From contig CAZDXB010000016.1 of the NCBI GenBank assembly GCA_964509335.1, positions 10,979 through 74,978 on the forward strand: DNA of 64,000 nucleotides, given 5' to 3'. This document shows, piece by piece, positions 18,494-27,764 of the stretch (the first letter of the stretch is position 1; each line of letters begins with the position of its first letter). A program made the translations under genes and the position numbers. The notes under the pieces are model-generated. The model saw only the letters and a list, made by a program, of their open reading frames with translations. It ran no database searches and had not been told where the DNA came from. The stretch comes from CAZDXB01 sp964509335. Lineage in GTDB: Bacteria > Bacteroidota > Ignavibacteria > Kapaibacteriales > UBA2268.

Positions 18494-20158
18494 TTTTTTC
18501 TTATTGATTCTCTCGCCGGTTTTTAGGTCTTTGGCTTCGAAAAATAGAATATAAGGACCTATTTCTTCGTTATATCCTTCGCTATTCACGCCCGACCAAG
18601 TAAACGAACCCGTCTTAGCGGTTCTTTTTGATTCGAGCAGTTTTATTATTAGTCTTCCCTGTCTATCGTATATTTTAGCGTTGACCAACGCTTCTCTGAA
18701 CGGCAATTTATATGAAATCAAACAGACGGTTTCGCCTCGCGAGGAAAACGGTGAAAAAGGATTTGGGGATACTGACAGTATCTTATTCTCCTTAAGTTCT
18801 CTATAATTGGAGTTGCGCTCTCCCGGAGTAGCTCCCAAAGAAGCGCTGCAAACGCGCCAAGCGGAAGGAACTTCCGATTCCATCTTATAGCTAATTTTCT
18901 CCAAGCTCCTGCCGTCCGCTTTATTCATTAACCCTTCCAACCAATCGTCGGAATAGCTCAAGGAGTCGAAGATTTTTTTGCCGGCGCTTAATATTACGTC
19001 GTCTTCGTCGTTGTTTAAGCGCATATTAGACTCTCCTATATAATAGCCGCCGGCGTCTTCAAGATAAGGATAATAATCGATAAGAGAAGAATCCCAAGCT
19101 ATAGCCATATAAGAGCCTGATTTTAAAATAGGGGAAGGATATTTGATTTCAACTGAATCGTATCCCGACTTTTTTCGTTTATCTCTGGCGATTATTTTAT
19201 TCAAAACCACCGGAACGCCGCCGGCGTTGTATATTTCTATAAATTCGACGCTCTCGGACCCCGAGTGGAATAAAAATTCGTTAATTGTCAAATTCTCTTT
19301 GGGTATTTCAATATTTATGAAAGTTTCGTCAACGTTATTTGAGTCGATTTTATCGTCGGGATGAACAATCGAAGCTCGACAAGCCATAGCGCCGAGCGTT
19401 TCTGTTTCGTCCAAAATTTCGTCGTAAGTAAAATTCTTTTTGAAACGTTCTCCGGCTCCTAATTCTTCTATTGTCTTAGCGAATAGAATTTCGTTTTCCT
19501 CGGTTTCGCCGTCGTTGTCTAAATCCACTGCGAATTTTAATTCAAGATTTTCTAAACCTATCGCCTCTTTATTCTCCGCTTCTATAATCACTTTTTGCAA
19601 TTCCTCTCCAGTTACAATTTCAACCGCCGCGTCTAAATTGGGGACCGACACGGAGTTCCACAAGCCGGAAGTCGCTCCGGACGAATTCGACGAAGGCAGC
19701 CAATTGCCCTCCGAAATCGCCGGCTTGTATGGATTGATTCGCTCCAGCGATATTCCTTTCTCGCCCCAGTCCATATCGTAGTATGCCGAGTCAATTAACA
19801 AAGAGTCCGCTAAGCGCAATATTACTCTATCCCAAGTATTATTATATATCGGAATTTTCGCTTGAATAGCGACAGAACTATCCGTTCTTTCCCTGACTTG
19901 ATAAAAAGCGGAAGTGTCGGAAGTAATAATGCAGTATCCGTTGGCGGGTATTGACAACTTGTCTATTCGCTTGGAGCTTTTGGCGTCTTCTATTAAAGCG
20001 GAATCCAGTCGAACGGATTCGTCGCCTAAATTGAGAAGTTCTATCCACTCGGGCTCTTCGCCAACCGGAGCCGCTTGTATTTCGTTAACGACGATTTGGG
20101 AGTTGGCGGTAAGTCCAGACGCTAAAAAAGACAAAACGAGCGCGAAAATACGAGCCAT
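18473..20158 (-). CDS. Secreted lamin-tail-domain protein with FlgD-like C-terminal module
   Basis: The 561-aa product has a signal peptide (MARIFALVLSFLASGLTANS). Two lamin-tail (LTD) domains are seen: residues about 22-115 (IVVNEIQAAPVGEEPEWIEL...NLGDESVRLD) and 290-400 (TINEFLFHSGSESVEFIEIYN). Between them lies a CARDB-like stretch. The C-terminal 100 residues (LSVSPNPFSPF to GPYILFFEAKD) look like the FlgD-Ig/T9SS-like sorting module used by FCB-group exported proteins. LTDs in bacteria occur in secreted nucleases and surface proteins; no enzymatic domain is present here. The gene overlaps the convergent glycosyltransferase gene by 21 bases. Confidence 0.8.
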   Translation of the reverse strand: MARIFALVLSFLASGLTANSQIVVNEIQAAPVGEEPEWIELLNLGDESVRLDSALIEDAKSSKRIDKLSIPANGYCIITSDTSAFYQVRERTDSSVAIQAKIPIYNNTWDRVILRLADSLLIDSAYYDMDWGEKGISLERINPYKPAISEGNWLPSSNSSGATSGLWNSVSVPNLDAAVEIVTGEELQKVIIEAENKEAIGLENLELKFAVDLDNDGETEENEILFAKTIEELGAGERFKKNFTYDEILDETETLGAMACRASIVHPDDKIDSNNVDETFINIEIPKENLTINEFLFHSGSESVEFIEIYNAGGVPVVLNKIIARDKRKKSGYDSVEIKYPSPILKSGSYMAIAWDSSLIDYYPYLEDAGGYYIGESNMRLNNDEDDVILSAGKKIFDSLSYSDDWLEGLMNKADGRSLEKISYKMESEVPSAWRVCSASLGATPGERNSNYRELKENKILSVSPNPFSPFSSRGETVCLISYKLPFREALVNAKIYDRQGRLIIKLLESKRTAKTGSFTWSGVNSEGYNEEIGPYILFFEAKDLKTGERINKKKLIVIGN

Positions 20159-20235
20159 AAAGAAAATTCGGTTTTAAGAAATTTATTCTGTTAATTAAAA
20201 TTGCGAGGGCGAACAAAGCTGTCCGCCCCCGCTTT

Positions 20236-20260
20236 GAAAAAAAAACCGCGGATTATCCGC
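20236..20260 (-). terminator. Intrinsic terminator after the Glu-rich lipoprotein gene
   Basis: On the minus strand GCGGA, loop TAA and TCCGC are followed by a run of nine or more T residues, 8 bases past the stop codon at 20268. It separates the two-lipoprotein unit from the lamin-tail gene downstream. Confidence 0.65.
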
Positions 20261-20267
20261 CGAATCT

Positions 20268-20792
20268 TTAATTCATCGGCTTAATTTCGTCCGCTATAAT
20301 AATATTAAGCCCGAGTTTTCTCTTGGTTTTTCCTTTAATTCCAATCCACTCGCTTGAAGCGTATTTGGCTAATTGTTTACAAGCCAAAGCGCCGCCGCCG
20401 GAATAAACAAAATATATCTTGCCGTTCTCGGCTTTTGCCAGAAGCGGATTGCCAATTTCAAGATATTTCTTAGCTCTTCGCTCGTCTAAAGTTCTATTTG
20501 AGCCTTTGGCAACGTCGTTTAAACTCACTACCTTGCATTTCAAGGGCGTTTTAGAGTAATCGACGGCTTTTTTCTCTTTCTTTTCGGTTTTTGGCTCTTC
20601 GGCTTTAGGAGCCTCTCCAAATTCTGTCTTTTCTTCTTTAGGAGTTTCCGCTTCTTCCATTTCCTCGGCTTTTTCAACTTTTTCTTCTTGCATTGGCTCG
20701 TCCGCCGGTTCTTCTTTCTTTGATTCTCCGCAGGAAGCTAACAAGCCAAAAGTTAAAGACGCGACTATTATTAATAACGTTAATTTCTTCAT
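20268..20792 (-). CDS. Lipoprotein with Glu/Lys-rich linker and small C-terminal domain
   Basis: The 174-aa product (ATG 20792, preferred over a TTG two codons upstream) has a lipoprotein signal with lipobox LLASC, Cys21. Residues about 24-82 are low-complexity Glu/Lys/Pro, probably a flexible spacer. Residues 84-174 form a globular domain (VVSLNDVAKGSN...IGNPLLAKAENGKIYFVYSGGGALACKQLAKYASSEWIGIKGKTKRKLGLNIIIADEI, about 80 aa) closely related to the whole mature part of the neighbouring 116-aa gene product. I do not recognise the domain; its last part resembles an OB-like or metal-site segment ending in ADxIxP. The pair is likely a duplication. Confidence 0.7.
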   Translation of the reverse strand: MKKLTLLIIVASLTFGLLASCGESKKEEPADEPMQEEKVEKAEEMEEAETPKEEKTEFGEAPKAEEPKTEKKEKKAVDYSKTPLKCKVVSLNDVAKGSNRTLDERRAKKYLEIGNPLLAKAENGKIYFVYSGGGALACKQLAKYASSEWIGIKGKTKRKLGLNIIIADEIKPMN

Positions 20793-20835
20793 TTTCAATC
20801 AATCGTTTATTGGAACAATCGAATTAATTATAAAA

Positions 20836-21186
20836 TCAGCTAACGGGTTCAATGCTATCGGCTATAAGAAAGTTTATGCCGTTCATTCTTTTCGTTTTAC
20901 CCGTTATCGTTATAGCGTCGGCGTCGGCGTGTTTAGCTAATTTCTTGCCGATATACGCGCCGCCTTCGTTTATAACGAAATACACTCTGCCGCCGGAATA
21001 AAATACTATCGGCTGGCCTATTTCAGCTAATTTTACGGCTTTAGCCGAGTTGACGTCGGGTTTACCAAACATTAAAGAATTTAAGCTGGCGACTTTTCCT
21101 TTCATCTGTTTTCCCGCGGGTTCGGAATTTAACGAAAAAGTAAAGATTACTCCCGCTATCAAAAAGATAAAAACAAATTTACGCAT
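20836..21186 (-). CDS. Small exported protein, paralogue of the adjacent lipoprotein domain
   Basis: The 116-aa product starts with a signal peptide (MRKFVFIFLIAGVIFTFSL) without a lipobox Cys. The remaining residues GKVASLNSLMFGKPDVNSAK to FLIADSIEPVS align along their length with the C-terminal domain of the lipoprotein gene 43 bases downstream. Shared features are V-SLN, EIG-P, G-(K/R)-(I/V)YFV, KLAK-A, I-GKTKR and (I/L)IAD-I-P. It is thus a short, single-domain exported version. Function is unknown. The tandem order and shared orientation suggest co-expression. Confidence 0.7.
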   Translation of the reverse strand: MRKFVFIFLIAGVIFTFSLNSEPAGKQMKGKVASLNSLMFGKPDVNSAKAVKLAEIGQPIVFYSGGRVYFVINEGGAYIGKKLAKHADADAITITGKTKRMNGINFLIADSIEPVS

Positions 21187-21210
21187 AATTATTCTCCTTT
21201 TTATATTATA

Positions 21211-22383
21211 CTAAAAAGCGTAAGGAACTCCTTTGCCTTTCTGATAAGAAACTTCGCAGACTAAATATTGATTGTCGCCGCTGCCTTGTATAAAGGAACC
21301 GCCGATTTGCTTAATCATTACTTTGGCGTAATTCCATTCCGGATAATTGGTTCTTAATACAAAAACGACATTATTATTAACGTCGAGTTGCGATAAATCG
21401 AATGTTCTTTCTGCGAATTCAAATTCTTGGTCTAACCCTTCGCTAAGCATAACGTCGTCCAAAGACGCGGCGTCAAAATAGGCGTCGCCAATTTCAACGC
21501 TTTTAGCGGTTCCGTCGAAACTAGAATATTCGGCTAATATTTGCGCGGCGGAGCCTACGGTTACGCTCCCGTCAAACGTATAGAGACCGATATCCCATTC
21601 TTCGCCGCCGCCAACCGTTAAGGTTTCAGGGTAGCCGTCGTCGTTGCATAAATCCAAACCGCTGCCTAAAGACGAGGTGGATTCATACATATAAATCTCG
21701 ATATCGTTCTCCGGTTCGGTAAATCTGCTCGCCGGCGACCATTGTATTTCCGCGCCTTCGCTTGGAACCTCTTCTTGCCCCATTGTCATAATAGCGTATA
21801 TTGTGAAAGTATATGTGTCTCCTTGCGTTAAATTGTCCACTTCGTAATGGTTAGTACCGGATTGGATAACAATCGGCTCCCAGATATCGCCTTCTTGAGG
21901 AGCGACAACTAGTTCGTAACCGATAAAGTTTTCATCGCCTTCGGAAATTGAAAGGGCCCAATGAAGAGCCACGGTTGAGTTGTCGATGGAAGTAGCTTTT
22001 AATTCGGTGATGGGGTCGGGTTTAATAACTTCGAATATTACGCCGTTGCTCTTTGTTCCGTTTACCTCTGCGTATATATTTCCGGTTGACGCTTCTTCCG
22101 GCACGTAAACTTTGATTTCGTCTTCGTACCAATAAATTTCGTTGCCTTCGTAATGAAATTCCGTAGCTTCAACGTCTCCAAAATATACTTTAGAGCCGGT
22201 CATATCGTAGTCGCCAAACTCCGAGCCGTATATGGTTACTAAAGTCCCCGGCGTTCCCGAAGTCGGCTCGACGCGGTCGATTACCGGCGCTTCGTCGGAA
22301 TCGGTTACCGAATCGCAAGCGGAAAACAGCGCCCCTATAGCTGTCGCTATAGCTATTGTTAAGAAAATTTTAGCAAATTTCAT
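21211..22383 (-). CDS. IPT/TIG and fibronectin III domain lipoprotein
   Basis: The 390-aa product has a lipoprotein signal (IGALFSAC, Cys23). Residues 33-118 form an IPT/TIG domain (VIDRVEPTSGTPGTLVTIYG start), residues 123-215 a fibronectin type III-like domain (ITELKATSIDNSTVALHWAL), and the rest is an unassigned beta-rich region with Ser/Asp/Gly content. Such lipoproteins are usually anchored to the outer membrane and bind glycans or proteins; no catalytic motif is seen. It lies 24 bases upstream of the small exported protein gene on the same strand, so the three exported proteins may be one transcription unit. Confidence 0.8.
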   Translation of the reverse strand: MKFAKIFLTIAIATAIGALFSACDSVTDSDEAPVIDRVEPTSGTPGTLVTIYGSEFGDYDMTGSKVYFGDVEATEFHYEGNEIYWYEDEIKVYVPEEASTGNIYAEVNGTKSNGVIFEVIKPDPITELKATSIDNSTVALHWALSISEGDENFIGYELVVAPQEGDIWEPIVIQSGTNHYEVDNLTQGDTYTFTIYAIMTMGQEEVPSEGAEIQWSPASRFTEPENDIEIYMYESTSSLGSGLDLCNDDGYPETLTVGGGEEWDIGLYTFDGSVTVGSAAQILAEYSSFDGTAKSVEIGDAYFDAASLDDVMLSEGLDQEFEFAERTFDLSQLDVNNNVVFVLRTNYPEWNYAKVMIKQIGGSFIQGSGDNQYLVCEVSYQKGKGVPYAF

Positions 22384-22487
22384 AATGCCTCCAATTAGTT
22401 TGTAAATAATATGTTATTTCTAACGATATTGAAAAATTACTTGATTTATAAAACATTATTATACTCAATAACTTTTTAAAAAGCAAA

Positions 22488-23765
22488 CTATTTTATTTCC
22501 GTCGCCATTTCAAAAATTTTAGATAGCTTACCCGTCAAAGCTTTTCTGTCAAACGATTGGACGTAATCTTTTTGGGGCGTTTTAGTTTTGTTGTTTTTCC
22601 AGATAGAATAAAACCTTTCCAACGCCGATTCAATCTCCGAGACGTTTTTAGGATTTACTATAGCGGATGCTTTATAATTGGCGACGTGGGAAGTAATCGC
22701 GCCTTCGGGCGCCAAAGCTAAAATCGGTTTTCTCGCTCCGATATATTCGTATAATTTACCGGGCGTTCTTACCGAATCGTTTAAAGTAAACCACAAAAGG
22801 TCGGATTCCAATAAATTTCTAACGGCTTCTATATGAGGCAAATAACCGAATAGGCGCGCGTTCCCGTCCAAATTATATCTGCTTATCAATTTTTTATGGC
22901 TTTTTCTCATTAAACCCAAAAACCTCAATTCCGTTCTCTTTTTAGCTTCCGGACGCTTCTTTAAGAAAGCGGCGACTGCTTTTAGAAAGTATTTTGGCGT
23001 TCTATTGTCTTGGAACAATCCGCTATGAGTAACGACAAACTTGCTTTCATTCCTCACTACGTTTTTCACTTTCGCAAAATCTTCAGGGTCGAATCCGTGC
23101 GGTATGATTTCAACGTCTTCGTGCGAAATAAATCTATAGCGTTTTATTAGAGTTTCTTTCGGCTTTCGGGCGGTAACGATAGCTTTTTTCGCTCGTTTGA
23201 GTATTTCGTTTTCGAGTTTGACGCTGTATGATTTATGGAACGGCGTGGCGAAAAAATGAAATGGGTTGTCTATCCAAATGTCTCTGTAATCGACAATAAA
23301 AGGCAAATTGTATTCATCAGCCAACTTTAACGCCGCTAAAAAATCAGTAAAAGGCGGCGCCGTGGCGAAAATAATGTCGGGTTTCTCCTTTTCTATCGCT
23401 TCGGCTCCCTTTTTAAGAGCGCTTTTTAGCCAGGTCCTTTTGCTGTCCGGCTGGAATATCGTTTGAAGGACAATTCTGCCGATTTTTTGCTTTATATAGG
23501 ACGGAAAATTATTAAATTTGCCGGCTTTTTGCTTCTCGTCGGACTTGGCTTTCTCGTCGGTTCTGTATATAGCGATTCTATCTTCAGATAATTCCTTTTC
23601 CAAAGTCTCGTCTAAAGCGTAGTATTTTTTTGAAGAAGTAGTTAAAACGACGGGTTTCCAGCCGTAGTCGGGCAGGTATTTGACGAATTTCAAGGTTCGC
23701 TGCACCCCGCTCAAGCCCATTGGAGGGAAGTAATAAGCTATAATTAAAACTTTCTTTTCGGTCAT
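22488..23765 (-). CDS. Glycosyltransferase, GT4 family (GT-B fold)
   Basis: With the ATG at 23765 the product is 425 aa and begins TEKKVLIIAYYFPPMGLSGVQRT, the usual start of GT4 enzymes. A longer frame from 23807 would begin inside a strong hairpin and is less likely. Motifs include KPDIIFATAPPFTDFLAALKLA, VDYRDIWIDNPF, the C-terminal NESKFVVTHSGLFQDNRTPK donor domain and IGARKPILALAPEGAITSHV. It would transfer a nucleotide-activated sugar to a glycan in the cytoplasm. It is preceded by an imperfect nested hairpin separating it from the peptidase gene. Substrate unknown. Confidence 0.85.
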   Translation of the reverse strand: MTEKKVLIIAYYFPPMGLSGVQRTLKFVKYLPDYGWKPVVLTTSSKKYYALDETLEKELSEDRIAIYRTDEKAKSDEKQKAGKFNNFPSYIKQKIGRIVLQTIFQPDSKRTWLKSALKKGAEAIEKEKPDIIFATAPPFTDFLAALKLADEYNLPFIVDYRDIWIDNPFHFFATPFHKSYSVKLENEILKRAKKAIVTARKPKETLIKRYRFISHEDVEIIPHGFDPEDFAKVKNVVRNESKFVVTHSGLFQDNRTPKYFLKAVAAFLKKRPEAKKRTELRFLGLMRKSHKKLISRYNLDGNARLFGYLPHIEAVRNLLESDLLWFTLNDSVRTPGKLYEYIGARKPILALAPEGAITSHVANYKASAIVNPKNVSEIESALERFYSIWKNNKTKTPQKDYVQSFDRKALTGKLSKIFEMATEIK

Positions 23766-23785
23766 TTTTTCCGAACTTTGATAAC

Positions 23786-23837
23786 AAACCGCGATAAATA
23801 TACTCAAATTAAAAATTTGAGAAAAATATCGCGGTTT
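23786..23837. repeat. Nested hairpin between peptidase and glycosyltransferase genes
   Basis: An outer 11-bp stem (AAACCGCGATA with TATCGCGGTTT) encloses an inner 8-bp stem (CTCAAATT with AATTTGAG). The inner arms are separated by a short A/T loop. It lies entirely between the minus-strand stop at 23847 and the start at 23765. It may terminate transcription, protect the mRNA 3' end or dampen read-through. No strong T tract follows on either side. Confidence 0.75.
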
Positions 23838-23846
23838 TCCAATTTA

Positions 23847-24980
23847 TTAAATAACAACAATTTCTTCGGGGGCTTTAGTTATATGCTCGCCGCCGCTTCT
23901 CGTTATTACTACGTTGTCTTCGATTCTAATTCCGAATTTTCCAGGCAAGTAAATTCCGGGTTCAATAGCGACTACGCAATTTTCAGGAACTACTTGGTCT
24001 TCTTTTCTGAAAGTAATAGTGGGAATTTCGTGCACCTCGAGTCCGACGCCGTGACCGAGCGAGTGTTTGAAATACTCGCCGTAACCTTCTTTTTTGATTA
24101 TTTCTCTGGCGTAAGCGTCCACCGTTTTGCCGTTCATTCCCGGTCTAACGTTTTTAATCGCTTCTTCTTTGGCTTTATGAAGTATCTTGTAGATTTTCTT
24201 TTGTTCGCGAGTAGCCTTGCCAACGGCGAAAGTTCTCGTAATATCGGAGCTAAATCCGTTCACTTTACAACCGAAATCGATTGTAATTAAATCGTTTTTC
24301 TTGATTTTTTTGTCGGAAGGTTTGCCGTGTATCAAAGCGCCTCTTTCTCCGCTTACGACGATAATCGGGAAAGCGTCTTCTTCGGAACCCATCAATCTTG
24401 TTTGATGAGCTATCTCAATTGCTATTTCCCTTTCGGTTATTCCCGGTTTTACGGTCTTAAGAATTTTTTCGTAAACTTTGACCGCTATTCCCGCGGATTT
24501 CTTTATGCTCTCTAACTCTTCGGGAGCTTTAGGCATAGTAAACGGCTCCACTAGATTCGAAGCAGGTTTGAACTTAGTAGGTCTAATTCGATTTCTAATG
24601 TTAACGGCGTCGGAGTAAGGTACTTTATCCGCTTCAAAAGCAAGCGAGGAAATTCCTTTAAATAGTTTTTTCTCTTTCGCGTAGCCCCAAACGTCTCTTG
24701 TTATGTGAGTCTCTAAATTAGGCAAAGGATAAAGTTCGTCTTTAATTTGCTCTTCGTATCTATCGTCGGTTACAAAGATTAATTTGTCGGACGTAACAAT
24801 TAACGTTGCGGCTGAACCGGAGAAGTTAGTAATATAGCGTATATTTGGAAGATAAGTAATCGCTAACGCGTCCACTTTAAGGTCTTCCAAAGTAAATCTT
24901 AATTGTTCCAGTCTCCTATCGACCAATTTCGGATAACCCGCGCCTTTCTTCTTTTGTTTCTTCGAGCTTTTTTTAGCCAT
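23847..24980 (-). CDS. pepP: Xaa-Pro aminopeptidase / M24B metallopeptidase
   Basis: The 377-aa enzyme has an N-terminal creatinase-like domain (about 20-145) and a pita-bread catalytic domain. The five metal ligands are visible: Asp235 (TIDFG), Asp246 (SSDITRTF), His310 (HSLGHGVG), Glu340 (AIEPGIY) and Glu354 (RIEDNV). The length is at the short end of the M24B range. It removes N-terminal residues preceding proline in the cytoplasm. An N-terminal Lys/Ser-rich tail (KKSSKKQKKKGAG) is unusual. The IMP dehydrogenase gene lies 14 bases upstream on the same strand. Confidence 0.92.
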   Translation of the reverse strand: MAKKSSKKQKKKGAGYPKLVDRRLEQLRFTLEDLKVDALAITYLPNIRYITNFSGSAATLIVTSDKLIFVTDDRYEEQIKDELYPLPNLETHITRDVWGYAKEKKLFKGISSLAFEADKVPYSDAVNIRNRIRPTKFKPASNLVEPFTMPKAPEELESIKKSAGIAVKVYEKILKTVKPGITEREIAIEIAHQTRLMGSEEDAFPIIVVSGERGALIHGKPSDKKIKKNDLITIDFGCKVNGFSSDITRTFAVGKATREQKKIYKILHKAKEEAIKNVRPGMNGKTVDAYAREIIKKEGYGEYFKHSLGHGVGLEVHEIPTITFRKEDQVVPENCVVAIEPGIYLPGKFGIRIEDNVVITRSGGEHITKAPEEIVVI

Positions 24981-24994
24981 AATATTTTTTCGAT

Positions 24995-26467
24995 TTATTT
25001 TACAAAGTAGTTAGGTGATTCTTGAGTGATAGCGACATCGTGGGGATGAGATTCGTTTAAGCCTGCGGAGGTCATTCTGACGAATTTCGCGAACTTTTTC
25101 ATCTCTTCGATATTTCCACAGCCGCAATAGCCCATAGAAGCTCTTAAACCGCCTACCATTTGATAAACGGTGTCGGCGACTTTTCCTTTATACGGCACGC
25201 GCCCTTGTATTCCCTCCGGCACTAATTTAGATATATCGGCTTCCATATCTTGGTAATATCTATCCGCGGAACCTTTGTTCATAGCTCCAATCGAGCCCAT
25301 CCCTCTATAAATTTTGTAAACTCTTCCTTCGTATCTGATTTTTTCTCCGGGGCTTTCCTCGTGTCCGGCTAAAAGACCGCCGACCATAATCGAATCGGCG
25401 CCTCCGGCGATAGCTTTGGCTATGTCTCCCGTTTGTTTAATGCCTCCGTCCGCGATTACCGGGATTTCTTCTTTATGCGCGACTGAAGCGGTTTCCATTA
25501 CAGCCGTCAGCTGAGGCACTCCAACGCCGGCTATTACTCGAGTAGTGCAGATAGAGCCCGGACCAATACCGACCTTCAAACCGTCGGCTCCCGCTCCGAT
25601 TAAAGCTTTAGCCGCCTCCGCTGTGGCGATGTTCCCGGCTATTACCGAAAGGTCTTCAAATTTCGATTTAATTTTACTTACGGTTTCAAGCACCGATTTA
25701 GTGTGTCCGTGAGCGGTATCCACAAAAACGGCGTCAACGCCGGCTTTAATTAATTCGGATACTCTTTCAATTGAATCCAAAGAAACGCCTACGGCGGCGC
25801 CTACCCTGAGTCTTCCATGCGAGTCTTTGCAAGCGTTGGGATGTTTCTTTTTCTTTTGGATATCCTTGAAAGTAATCAGTCCTTTTAATATATTGTCTTC
25901 GTCCACTACGGGCAATTTTTCTATTCGGTGCTGTTGAAGCAATTTCTCCGCTTCGTTGAGAGTCGTTCCAACCGGCACGGTAATTAATTCCCCGGTTGTC
26001 ATAAATTTATCTATTTTAGTATCGGGATTGGGATTAAATCGTAAATCGCGATTTGTTATTATGCCGATTAAGCGATTTTTTTTATCGACAATCGGAATGC
26101 CGGAGATGTGGAACTTTGCCATTAAATCCAAAGCGTCTCCCACGCTTTTGTCGCTGGTTAGCGTTATCGGCTTTTGTATCATCCCGCTTTCCGAGCGCTT
26201 TACTCTATCGACCTGCTCGGCTTGGCGAGTTATCGACATATTTTTGTGAATCACTCCCAAACCGCCTTCCCGAGCCATAGCTATAGCCATTCTGGCTTCG
26301 GTTACGGTGTCCATCGCCGCGCTGAGTAAGGGAACGTTCAAATTTATTGCTTTCGTTAGCTTAGTTTTCAAATTCGCGTCTCGAGGCATAACCTCGGAAT
26401 ATCTCGGGCTGAGCAATACGTCGTCGTAAGTTAAAGCGTCTCCTTTGATTTTCTTGTTAATGTCCAT
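24995..26467 (-). CDS. guaB: Inosine-5'-monophosphate dehydrogenase
   Basis: Using ATG 26467 gives 490 aa, the usual family length; an upstream in-frame start at 26509 would add 14 residues not seen in IMPDH. The protein has KGDALTYDDVLLSPRYSEV at the N-terminus, two CBS domains inserted at about residues 97-206, NAD/IMP motifs GAAVGVS and DTAHGHT, the K+ loop GPGSICTTRVIAGVGVPQ with catalytic Cys307, DGGIKQTGDIAKAIAGGA and the flap region GAMNKGSADRYYQD. It oxidises IMP to XMP in guanine nucleotide synthesis. It likely heads a unit with the Xaa-Pro peptidase gene. Confidence 0.97.
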   Translation of the reverse strand: MDINKKIKGDALTYDDVLLSPRYSEVMPRDANLKTKLTKAINLNVPLLSAAMDTVTEARMAIAMAREGGLGVIHKNMSITRQAEQVDRVKRSESGMIQKPITLTSDKSVGDALDLMAKFHISGIPIVDKKNRLIGIITNRDLRFNPNPDTKIDKFMTTGELITVPVGTTLNEAEKLLQQHRIEKLPVVDEDNILKGLITFKDIQKKKKHPNACKDSHGRLRVGAAVGVSLDSIERVSELIKAGVDAVFVDTAHGHTKSVLETVSKIKSKFEDLSVIAGNIATAEAAKALIGAGADGLKVGIGPGSICTTRVIAGVGVPQLTAVMETASVAHKEEIPVIADGGIKQTGDIAKAIAGGADSIMVGGLLAGHEESPGEKIRYEGRVYKIYRGMGSIGAMNKGSADRYYQDMEADISKLVPEGIQGRVPYKGKVADTVYQMVGGLRASMGYCGCGNIEEMKKFAKFVRMTSAGLNESHPHDVAITQESPNYFVK

Positions 26468-26509
26468 CGTTTTGCGTTTATCCTTTGGCTTTTTTAAATT
26501 TAACAACAA

Positions 26510-26825
26510 TAGAATTAATTCCTATTCAATCCTTTTTCGCGTCGTTTTAAAGCGACTTTTACTAAACCCTCCCGAAACGTTCATTAATAAACCGTTTTAA
26601 GTTTTGCAAAATTAAGCAATATTTTTTAGTATTGGAAATTTAACGCCATATTTATCAGATTATATTATAGATTGAAGTTAAAAACTGGTGGATAAAAACG
26701 CGCTCGCCAAAATAAATAACAAGAATTAGCTTCATTTACAACCTCTCTCTTAAAATAATCCTTGGTCATTTCGCTTAATTAGTCTTATTTTTGACGAACT
26801 GTAGTAATACGTAAAAGTAAAGTTT
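26510..26825. other. Intergenic region between divergent genes
   Basis: About 300 bases of AT-rich sequence separate the divergent guaB and ABC transporter operons. It should hold both promoters. I see no structured RNA, repeat or further gene in it. Confidence 0.5.
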
Positions 26826-27764
26826 ATGAACGCTATAGAAACGGAAAACCTGACGAAAATATATAGGTCTAAGCTGGGCAAGAAGCTAACGACCGCCGTT
26901 TCGGATTTAAATTTGAGCTTGGAAGAAGGCTCTTTTGTAGGGCTTCTCGGACCCAACGGCGCGGGCAAAACCACTCTCGTTAAAACGCTGCTCGATATTG
27001 TCAAGCCGAGCGCGGGAACCGCTAAAATCTTAGGCGCGAATATCGGCGATTATAAAGTAAAAAGCAGAATAGGATATTTGCCCGAAAACCACCGATTCCC
27101 GCAATACCTAACAGCCGAACAGGTTCTGCGTTATTTCGGCAAGTTTACCGAGCCAAATCCTGCCGTATTAGAGCGGAGAATTAGCGAGCTTTTTGAAATC
27201 GTAAGTTTAAAGAAGTGGCGAAAAGTTAAGCTTAAAGTGTTTTCCAAAGGAATGATTCAGAGATTGGGTTTGGCGCAAGCTATGATAAACGACCCTGATT
27301 TGTTAATTCTGGACGAACCGACCGACGGCGTCGACCCGGTCGGCAGGAAAGAAATACGCGATTTGCTGCTCGAATTAAAAAATCGCGGCAAAACGATATT
27401 TCTGAACAGCCATCTGCTCTCGGAAGTAGAAATGGTCGTCGATAAGGTTGTTATTTTGGACAAGGGAAAAATCGTTCGCGAAGGTTCGGTTAAAGAGTTA
27501 ACAGAGAAGACAAAGTATTATAGGATTTTATTCGTGAAAAGCGCGACAGAGCTTCCGGCAATGGACGTAATCAAAGGCGTTAAAGCGACCAAGCAAACCG
27601 AAAAATCGCTTGAGATTGTGGCGGAATCTTACGAGGATTTAAATAAAGCGCTCGACGCCTTCCGCTCGAAAGGAATAATAATAAAAAGCGTCGAGCCGAT
27701 GAAAGCCACGTTGGAAGACATCTTCATTTCCTTGATAAAAAAAGAAGAGGGCGGTTTGCAATGA
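26826..27764 (+). CDS. ABC transporter ATP-binding protein (ABC-2 exporter)
   Basis: The 312-aa protein has Walker A GPNGAGKT (42-49), a Q-loop region, a signature in variant form FSKGMIQRLGLAQAM (about 139-153) and Walker B LLILDEP (159-165) with the D-loop GVDPVGR. The C-terminal 80 residues form the regulatory extension common in DrrA/CcmA-like exporters. It hydrolyses ATP to power the permease whose gene overlaps by four bases (ATGA). The pair likely exports a lipid, antibiotic or protein, with no hint of which. Confidence 0.93.
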   Translation: MNAIETENLTKIYRSKLGKKLTTAVSDLNLSLEEGSFVGLLGPNGAGKTTLVKTLLDIVKPSAGTAKILGANIGDYKVKSRIGYLPENHRFPQYLTAEQVLRYFGKFTEPNPAVLERRISELFEIVSLKKWRKVKLKVFSKGMIQRLGLAQAMINDPDLLILDEPTDGVDPVGRKEIRDLLLELKNRGKTIFLNSHLLSEVEMVVDKVVILDKGKIVREGSVKELTEKTKYYRILFVKSATELPAMDVIKGVKATKQTEKSLEIVAESYEDLNKALDAFRSKGIIIKSVEPMKATLEDIFISLIKKEEGGLQ

